Assembly (NCBI GenBank): GCA_965243245.1
Contig: OZ251536.1
Coordinates: forward strand, 372,001 to 436,000
Reading direction: 5' to 3'
Origin: JAYQKL01 sp965243245
Lineage (GTDB): Bacteria; Pseudomonadota; Alphaproteobacteria; RS24
Length of the DNA: 64,000 nt
Shown here: positions 54,479 through 62,380 of the stretch, piece after piece
How positions within the stretch are numbered: position 1 is the first letter of the stretch
Layout of the letters: each line of letters opens with the position of its first letter
Position numbers and translations under genes: made by a program
The notes under the pieces: model-generated
What the model was told of the DNA's origin: nothing
The model's database searches: none
What the model saw: the letters and a program-made list of their open reading frames with translations, nothing else

Positions 54479-55942
54479 CTACACCCAGCTCTCAATTTGA
54501 GGGGGCTTCATCCAGCAGGCGTGAAAACCAACCGGGATAGCATGCGGCATCTGAACCCGTGCAACAGGCCCTGCATTGATGTCTAGCGCATTGAAAATTT
54601 GTAATTCTTGCTCGCGTTTTTTATCATTCCACATAAAACAAATCACATAACCATGGTCTTCACTGCGCGGATTATCCGCCGGCGCAAACCAAGGCTCACT
54701 ATACCAGCAATGCTCATGGCCATCCGTCCAAGCACCAAGGCTTTCGCCTGTATCGGTATTAAATTTACGCACACCCGTCCAGTGCAATGTCGCAGGGTTA
54801 TGGTCAACAAGATAAGCATACCGACTATAACGCCCCGTCCGCGCGCTATTATAACTTGGAAATTCGCAATTGAAATCAGCATTGAGACATTCTTCGCTTG
54901 CCTCGCCCGTTTTCATATTCATCCGATAACGCCAAAGCCGCGCATTCATACCAAGATCAGCGATCATTTTAGCTGTACGCGCTTCATCAATAGCCCCTTT
55001 TTCATTTTCAAGCGGCATAAAGCGACACGCAACCATGACAAGCTCGTCCCCCTCTTCCCAACAATTCACAACATGATAAACAAAGCAGGGCGAGAACGCG
55101 AACCACTTAATTTCAGCCGCCGCCCCATAACGCGCAATAACGCCAAAGCGAGTGGGCATTGAAGCATTAAAACGAATTTTATGTCGCCCCGCCGCACGCG
55201 CCGCCTCATCATGATAAACGGGCAAATCATGTAATATCGAGTAATTTTCGGTAATGCCCATATCATGGGGAAGACGATCTCCCGACAATTCAACAGGAAC
55301 ATGGTGAACAAGCTTGCCGTCTTTATTGACAACCCCATAAGCCATAAAGGGATGATGGTCAAAATAATCAAAAAACATCATTTCGCCCGTGACTTCATCA
55401 ACTTTGGGGTGAGCCGAAATGCCATGCCCCGGCGCACGAGAATAATCGACAACATCAACCGTTTCCAAAGTTATCGGGTCAAGCAAATGAGATTTACCCG
55501 CAAGATACCATGTCGTCACGGCTTTTCCGCCATGACCTATCACATCTGTATTTGCGACATCCGACATTGGCATATCCTTGCGGCCTTTATGCGTAGACAT
55601 AATGCCCCAATATTGCTCCTCGCCATGCAGATCATTGGCGTGCCAACCTTTGGTCCGTACCCATTTGTTCCTATATGTCAGTTTTCCATTTTTAAAATGC
55701 GCCCCATGAATCATCCCATCACCATCAAAGGGATGATAGGCGCCTTTTGGTTTAAAGCGAGGATTAGGTCCGTTGCGCAAATACACGCCGTTAAGATCCG
55801 TAGGGATTTTGCCTTTAACGGGTAAGTCTGTCAGAACTTCTTCTTTAAGAACGGGCGCGAATGGACCTGTTAACATATCCCCGTGTTCATGACCAAAGGG
55901 GGCGTCTAAGGGGGCGTCCGAAGGATTAAAAGGAATGTTCAT
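54479..55942 (-). CDS. Carotenoid cleavage oxygenase family protein
   Basis: A 487-residue RPE65/carotenoid-oxygenase family protein, a non-haem Fe(II) enzyme that splits conjugated double bonds of (apo)carotenoids or stilbenes. The iron-binding His residues are probably those in GHGISAHPKVD, HDMGITENYSILHDLP and CWYSEPWFAP to PVGFHACW. The N-terminus has LPVKGKIPTDLNGVYLRNGP and FDGDGMIHG, family hallmarks. The start at 55942 has GGAGA upstream. Its neighbours (SDR, nitronate-monooxygenase-like gene, thiolases, ligase) suggest breakdown of a terpenoid or aromatic compound, but the substrate is unknown. Confidence 0.9.
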   Translation of the reverse strand: MNIPFNPSDAPLDAPFGHEHGDMLTGPFAPVLKEEVLTDLPVKGKIPTDLNGVYLRNGPNPRFKPKGAYHPFDGDGMIHGAHFKNGKLTYRNKWVRTKGWHANDLHGEEQYWGIMSTHKGRKDMPMSDVANTDVIGHGGKAVTTWYLAGKSHLLDPITLETVDVVDYSRAPGHGISAHPKVDEVTGEMMFFDYFDHHPFMAYGVVNKDGKLVHHVPVELSGDRLPHDMGITENYSILHDLPVYHDEAARAAGRHKIRFNASMPTRFGVIARYGAAAEIKWFAFSPCFVYHVVNCWEEGDELVMVACRFMPLENEKGAIDEARTAKMIADLGMNARLWRYRMNMKTGEASEECLNADFNCEFPSYNSARTGRYSRYAYLVDHNPATLHWTGVRKFNTDTGESLGAWTDGHEHCWYSEPWFAPADNPRSEDHGYVICFMWNDKKREQELQIFNALDINAGPVARVQMPHAIPVGFHACWMKPPQIESWV

Positions 55943-55967
55943 GAAAGTCTCCACTCTCGGCACGGAT

Positions 55968-56009
55968 TGAGCACATAAGATATGAGCACATAAGATATGA
56001 GCACATAGG
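55968..56009. repeat. 15-bp tandem repeat in the leader of the carotenoid oxygenase gene
   Basis: TGAGCACATAAGATA is repeated 2.8 times (55968-55982, 55983-55997, partial 55998-56009). Two copies of GTTTGATATT and a diverged third follow (56008-56039). The block fills most of the 123 bp between the nitronate-monooxygenase-like gene and the carotenoid oxygenase gene. Confidence 0.8.
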
Positions 56010-56065
56010 TTTGATATTGTTTGATATTAGTTGGTATTATTATGCAAGTTATTGTGTGAGCTTAT

Positions 56066-56995
56066 CTAGCTTTCCCTAATTTTGCAAGCATTTTCATATT
56101 CCGCCCTAAGACGAGATATAATCAAAGCAGTCGGTTCAATATCCGTGACCGCCCCGACACCATGTCCGGCTGACCACACATCACGCCAAGCTTTGATTTG
56201 ATTTTGTGAGTTAGACAAATCCATACCCGCACCGGCTCCTATATTATCTGGGTCATATCCCATTTTTTCAAGCGATTGACGCAAATAATAGGCTTTGGCT
56301 CCCGTGAGATAGTCACTTAACACCAAATCTTCAAACTCTGCTTTTACCAGCATGGCTTTATATTCATCGCTGGCGAGACTTTCCTTAGCAGCAATAAAAC
56401 TTGTTCCCATATAACATAAATCTGCACCTGCAACCTGTGCTGCGCGTATGGCGGTACCCGTTCCAATGCCGCCTGCCAGCACAATCAGCCCATCAAAAAA
56501 CGCCCGCACTTGCGAAACAAACGCAAAACCAGACATATCCCCCGTATGCCCCCCCGCACCAGAGCAGACAAGTGCCAACCCATCCACGCCTTTTTCAACC
56601 GCCTTGCGCGCATAACCAACCGAGTTCACATCAGCAATAACCTTACCGCCATACTGATGAACCACATCTAAAACAGGCTCTGGTCCCCCCAAAGCCGTAA
56701 TAACAATATCTGGCTTATGGTTTTCAATCAGCGCAATCTCATCGCTAAGGCGGTCGTAACTGCGATGAGTCGTCAAATTCACAGCAAAAGGTGCATCTGT
56801 ATTTCTGGCGTCTTGGCCAATGTCATCAAGCCAGCCATCTAATACCTCAATTGTCCGCGCGTTCGGAAATGGAAAAGCCCCAATAACCCCCGATTTACAA
56901 CAGGCTTTAACCAAAGCCGGCCCTGAAACAAGAAACATCGGCGCGGCAATAATCGGTAGTTTAAGATTGGGAAAAGTATTTGTAATTAGTGTCAT
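56066..56995 (-). CDS. Nitronate monooxygenase / 2-nitropropane dioxygenase family flavoprotein
   Basis: A 309-residue FMN-dependent TIM-barrel protein of the NMO/enoyl-reductase FabK-like family. Signature stretches are LPIIAAPMFLVSGPALVKAC, SGAGGHTGDMSGFAFVSQVR and LAGGIGTGTAIRAAQVAGAD with a CYMGTSF end. The ATG at 56995 is preferred, with GAGGG upstream; a TTG one codon earlier also fits. Members oxidise nitronates or act on unsaturated acyl groups. It may be the first gene of a minus-strand unit with the carotenoid oxygenase and SDR. Confidence 0.88.
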   Translation of the reverse strand: MTLITNTFPNLKLPIIAAPMFLVSGPALVKACCKSGVIGAFPFPNARTIEVLDGWLDDIGQDARNTDAPFAVNLTTHRSYDRLSDEIALIENHKPDIVITALGGPEPVLDVVHQYGGKVIADVNSVGYARKAVEKGVDGLALVCSGAGGHTGDMSGFAFVSQVRAFFDGLIVLAGGIGTGTAIRAAQVAGADLCYMGTSFIAAKESLASDEYKAMLVKAEFEDLVLSDYLTGAKAYYLRQSLEKMGYDPDNIGAGAGMDLSNSQNQIKAWRDVWSAGHGVGAVTDIEPTALIISRLRAEYENACKIRES

Positions 56996-57075
56996 CAAGC
57001 CCTCGCTTTCATATTTGTACTAATCCTTGCAAACTTGTTTAGCAATCGATAAAATACACCAAACGGGAGGCTTAA

Positions 57076-58305
57076 ATGCATAGAAAAATATATATTCTGG
57101 GAGGAGCCCAAACGGATTTTTCACAAAATTGGAGTCGTTCTAATAAATCTTTGTTTGATCTTTTTTCTAAGGCTGTTTTAGACGGACTTGAAGATGCGCA
57201 GCTAGAGCCCAAGGATATTGAGGTGGGTCATGTTGGTAATTTTGTGGCAGAACTTTTTACAGGACAAGGCATGCTGGGTGGTTATTTTGGTCATGTTCAT
57301 CCTGATTTTTCGGGCATGCCTGCTGCGCGTCACGAGGGGGCGTGTGCTTCTGGGTCGCTGGCAATTTTAGCGGCGATGACGGATCTAGAAAGCGGACATT
57401 ATGAAACGGCATGCGTTGTTGGCGTAGAATTAATGCGCAATGTGCCGGCTGAAATAGCGGCTAAAAATTTAGCGTCGGCGGCTTGGGTTGGCCGCGAAGC
57501 TTTGGGAGCTAAATATCTCTGGCCGGCGATGTTTTCTGATCTTTGCGATGTTTATGAGAGCCGCTTTGGGCTTGACTATAGGCATCTTTGCGAGATTTCT
57601 AGAATCAATTTTAGCAATGGAAGAAACAATCCCAATGCCCAGACCCGTAAATGGGAGCTTACAGATAAGAGCTTTACAAAAGACAATGACGCTAATCCCG
57701 TTATCGAAGGCTGGATGCGTAAGCAAGATTGCGGACAGGTCACAGACGGTAGCGCGGTTATTATCTTGGCTTCGCAAGAACGCGCCGCAGAATATGCCAA
57801 AGCCCGTCATATAGAGCTGGCAGATATTCCTTATATTAAAGGCTGGGGTCATACGACCGCGCCAATGATGATGCATACAAAAATGGAAGAAAGCGCAAAT
57901 GGCGGCTATGTTTTCCCATGGACGCGCAAAGCCATTACGGATGCTTATACGCGGGCAGAAATTTCTGGTCCCGACGCACTAGATGCCATTGAAACGCATG
58001 ATTGTTTCTCTATTACTGAATATATGGCGATTGAGCATTTTGGCTTAGCGGCGCCGGGGCAAGCATGGAAAGCCGTTGAAGAGGGGCGCATTGCGATGGA
58101 TGGCGAGCTTCCGATTAATCCATCCGGAGGGCTTATCGGTTTAGGGCACCCGGTTGGGGCAACGGGCGTTCGGATGATGCTGGACGCCGCACGCCAAACA
58201 ACAGACCGTGCAGGCGACATGCAGGTCGAGGGTGCAAAAACCGTGGCAACTTATAATGTCGGGGGGTCTGGAACGACGAATGTCTCGTTTATTATTGGCG
58301 TTTAA
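57076..58305 (+). CDS. Thiolase-family acetyl-CoA acetyltransferase (SCP2-like)
   Basis: A 409-residue thiolase. It has the acyl-accepting Cys90 (HEGACASGSLAILAA), the His in NPSGGLIGLGHPVGATG, and a C-terminal TYNVGGSGTTNVS. The last stretch lacks the Cys of classical thiolases, as is common in the SCP2-type group. GGGAGG lies a few bases before the start. It is followed at 6 bp by a second thiolase, and may cleave or condense a branched beta-keto acyl-CoA. It is divergent from the nitronate-monooxygenase-like gene. Confidence 0.9.
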   Translation: MHRKIYILGGAQTDFSQNWSRSNKSLFDLFSKAVLDGLEDAQLEPKDIEVGHVGNFVAELFTGQGMLGGYFGHVHPDFSGMPAARHEGACASGSLAILAAMTDLESGHYETACVVGVELMRNVPAEIAAKNLASAAWVGREALGAKYLWPAMFSDLCDVYESRFGLDYRHLCEISRINFSNGRNNPNAQTRKWELTDKSFTKDNDANPVIEGWMRKQDCGQVTDGSAVIILASQERAAEYAKARHIELADIPYIKGWGHTTAPMMMHTKMEESANGGYVFPWTRKAITDAYTRAEISGPDALDAIETHDCFSITEYMAIEHFGLAAPGQAWKAVEEGRIAMDGELPINPSGGLIGLGHPVGATGVRMMLDAARQTTDRAGDMQVEGAKTVATYNVGGSGTTNVSFIIGV

Positions 58306-58310
58306 TATCT

Positions 58311-59534
58311 ATGACGAGTGCCTATATATATGATAGTGTGCGCACGCCGCGCGCCAAAGGCAGTGCGCCAAAAAACGGTAAGCCCGGCGGCGCACTATCT
58401 GCAATCGCGCCGCATGACCTTGTTGCAGGATTATGCAGTGCTCTCAATGAACGCCACCCAGAAATTAACAATCATATCTCACAACTCACATTAGGCTGTG
58501 TAGGGCAAGTGGGCGCACAAGGGGGGCATATCGCACTTGTTAGCAGATTAGTCGCAGGACTACCCGACACAGTGGCTGTCATGACACTCAATAATTATTG
58601 TGTTTCAGGCCTCACAGCCGTCAATCGGTCAGCCGCATGGGCACATGTAAAAAGTGATGCGTTGATGCTTGCCGGAGGCGTTGAATGTGTATCGCAAGTT
58701 GCGTTTCTTGCAGATAAAGCCAGTTATTACACGGGACCCGCCCTCATCAAGCGTACAAAATGGGCCCCGCCGATTATGGGTGCCGAGCTTATCGCCACAT
58801 TTGAAGGCTTTACAAAAGCGGATTTAGACGAAGTTACGTTACTATCTCATCAGCGTGCCGATGCTGCATGGCAAATGGGGCATTATGAAAAAAGTGTTGT
58901 CGCGGTGCAAAATAATGGACAGGTTCAGCTTAAAAAAGATGAACTTATACGCGGACAAATGACCTTAGAACAACTCAGCGCAATGGCGCCCGCTTTTGCC
59001 GAACAGGGCGCTCTGGGTTTTGATGCTATGATGCTGAATGAGTACCCACAAATTAAGGAAATTTCTCATATTCATTCTGTTGCGAATTGTCCGAGCATGG
59101 CAGATGGTGCCGCTCTCGTGCTTTTAGGGGGGCGTGAAGCTGGCGAGAAATGCGCCTTAAATGCCAAAGCTAAAGTGCTCGCTTTTGCAGAAACATCTGC
59201 TGATCCCGTTTTACAATTTACGGCGGGCTTTGCCGCTATGGAGCAGGTTCTAAAGGAAACTAAACTTACGCTTGGCGATTTCGACCGCATAGAATTCATG
59301 GAAGCCTTTGCGGCAATTGCGGTAAAATTTTACCGCGATTACAAAGTTGATATAGATAAAGTCAATGTAAATGGCGGCCATCTTGCCATGGGACACCCGA
59401 TGGGGGCAACCGGTGCTATCTTACTCACGACCCTCATACATGAGTTGGAGCGATGCGCTGGTCATCTTGGGCTCGTTGTCGCTCATGCGGGGGGCGGCAT
59501 TGGCTCTGCCATGATTATAGAACGCACCCCATGA
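58311..59534 (+). CDS. Thiolase (acetyl-CoA C-acyltransferase family) with altered second catalytic site
   Basis: A 407-residue classical thiolase. The nucleophilic cysteine is C97 in NNYCVSGLTAV, and the GGHLAMGHPMGATG histidine loop is intact. The C-terminal CxGGG motif, whose Cys is the second catalytic base, reads AHAGGGIGSAM, with His392 in place of Cys. The gene starts 6 bp after the first thiolase and probably shares its transcript. Function is probably beta-keto acyl-CoA cleavage, but the changed base leaves this open. Confidence 0.9.
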   Translation: MTSAYIYDSVRTPRAKGSAPKNGKPGGALSAIAPHDLVAGLCSALNERHPEINNHISQLTLGCVGQVGAQGGHIALVSRLVAGLPDTVAVMTLNNYCVSGLTAVNRSAAWAHVKSDALMLAGGVECVSQVAFLADKASYYTGPALIKRTKWAPPIMGAELIATFEGFTKADLDEVTLLSHQRADAAWQMGHYEKSVVAVQNNGQVQLKKDELIRGQMTLEQLSAMAPAFAEQGALGFDAMMLNEYPQIKEISHIHSVANCPSMADGAALVLLGGREAGEKCALNAKAKVLAFAETSADPVLQFTAGFAAMEQVLKETKLTLGDFDRIEFMEAFAAIAVKFYRDYKVDIDKVNVNGGHLAMGHPMGATGAILLTTLIHELERCAGHLGLVVAHAGGGIGSAMIIERTP

Positions 59535-59540
59535 GCATAA

Positions 59541-59596
59541 CGCCAAGCAATGTCAAGCAATGTCAAGCAATCTCATTGAGAGATACCATTGAGAGA
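59541..59596. repeat. 10-bp tandem repeat after the second thiolase
   Basis: CAAGCAATGT-type units occur three times (59541-59570), followed by two CATTGAGAGA units 13 bp apart (59574-59583, 59587-59596). They fill the 72 bp between the convergent thiolase and ligase genes; no clear terminator is formed. Confidence 0.6.
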
Positions 59597-59606
59597 AATT
59601 CGCCCC

Positions 59607-61274
59607 TCACTTAATGAGCTGTTCTAATTCAAGTCGCACGACTTTGTTCATGGCATTGCGCGGTAAAGCCTTCATAACATGTAGCCGTTCGGGCCATTTG
59701 AATTTCGCAACCTTTTTTTGCGCCATATACTCTTTTAGGTCTTCCAAAGTAAGCGTTTGCCCCTCATGAGGCACAATCACGGCACAGATTTTTTCGCCCA
59801 TAATCTTATCCGGATAAGAAGCAACAGCCCCCTCGGCTAAAGCTGGATGTGAAATGAGTAACTCATCAAGTTCTTCGGGCGAAATATTAACCCCGCCTCT
59901 CACGATAAGAGCCTTACAGCGTCCGACGAATTGATAAAATTGGTTTTTATCTCCGGCAATTTGGAAAAGATCGCCTGTACGAAAATAACCATCTTGTGTA
60001 AATACTTGCGCGTTATCATCCGGGGATTTATAATAGCCATCAAATACAGTCGCCCCATCAACACAAAGTTCACCCGTTTTTCCGCTATCGGTTATCTCCT
60101 CACCCGTTTCCAGATCTAAAATTTTGGTTTTCAATTTGGCAGAAATACGATTTTTCCAAACATGTTCATCTCGCCCAAATCGCGGAAAATATATCGCACG
60201 CTCTGTCGGGTCTGAAATCTCATTGACGCTACTTAATAAGGCTGAACCTTCATTTGCGCCAAACACATTTATAACATCAATGTTAAAGTGAGTTTTAAAC
60301 CCCTCTATCATATGCGCACTTAACGGCGCACTACCAGAACCAATAGCCTTGAGTTTTGATAAATCAAACCCAGCTTTGATCTGATCTTTGGTCTCAATAA
60401 GGCGGTTTAACACCGCAGGCGGTGCCAAAGTATAGTAAACGCTTTCAGCTTGAAGTTGCTTGAGGAAAACGCCCGGATCAAACGGATGATGGAGGACCAT
60501 TGTGCCACGATTTCTGAGCCAAGGATAAAGAAACCCGCCAATCGCCGCCATATTGATAAAGGGAAAAGGATTTAGATAAATTGAGCGGTCTGGTAAATTA
60601 ATAGAGTCCTCAACCCCTAAAGCCGTTGCCAGCCATTGATTATGACTACGGGGGACCCCTTTTGATCTTCCGGTGGTTCCTGATGTCCAACATATTGTGG
60701 AAATGTCATTCGGGTCATGGTGCAGATTTTCTACATAGGCGACATAATCTGCCGAGGGGGCGGCGTCAGTTTCAAGATTAAAATCATCCTTGCCCCATAA
60801 AAGTGTTTTACAAAACTTTGGTAAAGCTTCAATTTGCGCTTGCGCATACGGCTCACCCCGAAAATTTCGGAACGCTATATATGCTTTTGGTTCTACGACT
60901 TGACTAATATAACGCAATTCAAATTGTTCATATTGCATCGCAACAGGGCTGACAATTAAACCAAGTTTAGCCGCCGCGATATAAAGCAGTACAATCTCAA
61001 CCGTATTGGGCATTTGCACTAAAACAATATCGCCTTGTCTTAATCCTGCGCCGAACAGCCAATTGGCAATTTTATCGACGTTCTTTGAAAGGTCTTTATA
61101 GGCAAGACGGTAAGGTTGTCCGTCAACAAGTGAACGCCTATTTAAAGGGTCTACCAATGCCACTCTATCGTCTGCATCGTCAACGGCTTGGGCAAATAAT
61201 TCTTGTAGCGTTTTATTCTCCCACCATCCGTTTTTGATATAATTATTAATCCTGTCTTGGGGTGTTGTTTGCAT
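59607..61274 (-). CDS. AMP-forming acyl-CoA synthetase
   Basis: A 555-residue member of the ANL superfamily that activates a carboxylic acid with ATP and CoA. It has the P-loop CWTSGTTGRSKGVPRSH, the adenine motif NVFGANEGS, YFRTGDLFQ, the hinge RGGVNISPEELDELL and the C-terminal catalytic lysine in PRNAMNKVVRLE. The N-terminus (WWENKTLQELFAQAVDDADD) is like that of cyclohexanecarboxylate/benzoate-type ligases, but substrate is unknown. It is divergent from the HxlR regulator, with about 140 bp shared, which suggests local control. Confidence 0.92.
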   Translation of the reverse strand: MQTTPQDRINNYIKNGWWENKTLQELFAQAVDDADDRVALVDPLNRRSLVDGQPYRLAYKDLSKNVDKIANWLFGAGLRQGDIVLVQMPNTVEIVLLYIAAAKLGLIVSPVAMQYEQFELRYISQVVEPKAYIAFRNFRGEPYAQAQIEALPKFCKTLLWGKDDFNLETDAAPSADYVAYVENLHHDPNDISTICWTSGTTGRSKGVPRSHNQWLATALGVEDSINLPDRSIYLNPFPFINMAAIGGFLYPWLRNRGTMVLHHPFDPGVFLKQLQAESVYYTLAPPAVLNRLIETKDQIKAGFDLSKLKAIGSGSAPLSAHMIEGFKTHFNIDVINVFGANEGSALLSSVNEISDPTERAIYFPRFGRDEHVWKNRISAKLKTKILDLETGEEITDSGKTGELCVDGATVFDGYYKSPDDNAQVFTQDGYFRTGDLFQIAGDKNQFYQFVGRCKALIVRGGVNISPEELDELLISHPALAEGAVASYPDKIMGEKICAVIVPHEGQTLTLEDLKEYMAQKKVAKFKWPERLHVMKALPRNAMNKVVRLELEQLIK

Positions 61275-61411
61275 GATGGACCCTCATGTTTTTAGCTTGC
61301 TTAATCATACTTAATTATAGATATTATACTGGATATTACAATCCGCAACATCTTCTGTTTTGTTGCTTTGCTGAAATTTGCGCCGCGCCAAGACTTATCT
61401 TTGATATCAAT

Positions 61412-61456
61412 ATGCTTGAGACTAATATGCTTGAGACTAATATGCTTGAGACTAAA
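61412..61456. repeat. 15-bp triplication carrying three in-frame start codons
   Basis: ATGCTTGAGACTAAT occurs three times in tandem (61412, 61427 and 61442, the last ending AAA), encoding MLETN-MLETN-MLETK. Each unit brings its own ATG and a GAG about 6 bases before the next ATG. All three starts are in frame with the regulator. Confidence 0.85.
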
Positions 61457-62380
61457 TACATTAGAACTTGTTCGATTTGGCGCGCTCTTGACATCATAGG
61501 TGACAAAGCAACATTGCTGTTGCTTGAGAGTTATTGGCTTGGCACGCGTAGATTTAACGATTTTCAAAAACAAACAGGCCTGTTAAAAGCTGTCGTGAGT
61601 GATCGCCTTAATAAGCTTGTCAAGGCGGGTTGTTTTAAAAAAACGCTCTATTGTGAACGGCCCAAAAGATATGAATATCGCGGCACTGAAAAATTCTATG
61701 ATTTATATCTCGGTGCCCTCGCTATGCTATATTGGGAGCGTAAATGGGGGCGCAATAAAGGCAAAATTCAAATATCACTTATTCACAAGAGCTGCGGCAA
61801 GGTTACGCATCCATACCCGGTTTGCGGCAGATGTCGCGTGGCCATTGATCCCCGAGAGGTTGAATGGCAAGAGGGGCCTGGCGTTGGCATAATGCCTGCC
61901 CTCTATAATCGGCGGCGGCGTAATATTAGCGCGACATTAAATTCACAGACGCCTTTATTTGATGAAATTGCTGATATAATAGGCGATCGGTGGTCTGCGC
62001 TGATTATTCGCTCGATATTTACCAACCTCGATCACTATCAAGATATTCGCAATGATACGGGGATTGCGACCAATATCCTTGCCGAACGCTTGGAATGGCT
62101 CTGCTTGCTAAATCTACTTGAGAAAAAGGGCTCGGTTTATAAGCTTACCCCGAAGGGTCGCGGCATTTACCCTATCTTACTTGCTCTGATGGAATGGGGT
62201 GATAAATGGTACGCTTCTTCTAAAGGCGCGCCCTTATTGCTAACCCATAAACGCTGCCACCATAGCTTACAAAATCAAATGGCTTGTACAGAATGTGGTG
62301 AAAACGTCATAATGAATGACATCATTTTTGAGTTTAATGACCAAGAAGAACAAAAGCTGCGCCTCACATTGATAAATTAA
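61412..62380 (+). CDS. Transcriptional regulator with two tandem HxlR-type domains
   Basis: A regulator of about 322 residues built from two HxlR winged-helix domains. The first runs from CSIWRALDIIGDKATLLLLE to about residue 110, the second from IADIIGDRWSALIIRSIFTN. Each is followed by a Cys-containing knuckle (KSCGKVTHPYPVCGRC; KRCHHSLQNQMACTECGENV). Most HxlR proteins are ~110-150 residues with one domain and act as dimers; this one is a fused duplication. There are three repeated ATG codons (61412, 61427, 61442); the frame is open to 61286. It is divergent from the acyl-CoA ligase gene and probably controls it. Its end overlaps the next gene's end by 4 bp. Confidence 0.85.
   Translation: MLETNMLETNMLETKYIRTCSIWRALDIIGDKATLLLLESYWLGTRRFNDFQKQTGLLKAVVSDRLNKLVKAGCFKKTLYCERPKRYEYRGTEKFYDLYLGALAMLYWERKWGRNKGKIQISLIHKSCGKVTHPYPVCGRCRVAIDPREVEWQEGPGVGIMPALYNRRRRNISATLNSQTPLFDEIADIIGDRWSALIIRSIFTNLDHYQDIRNDTGIATNILAERLEWLCLLNLLEKKGSVYKLTPKGRGIYPILLALMEWGDKWYASSKGAPLLLTHKRCHHSLQNQMACTECGENVIMNDIIFEFNDQEEQKLRLTLIN

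Noticed and set aside
54073..55825. Long plus-strand frames opposite the SDR and carotenoid oxygenase genes
   Set aside because: They are antisense shadows of well-supported minus-strand genes and show no family features.
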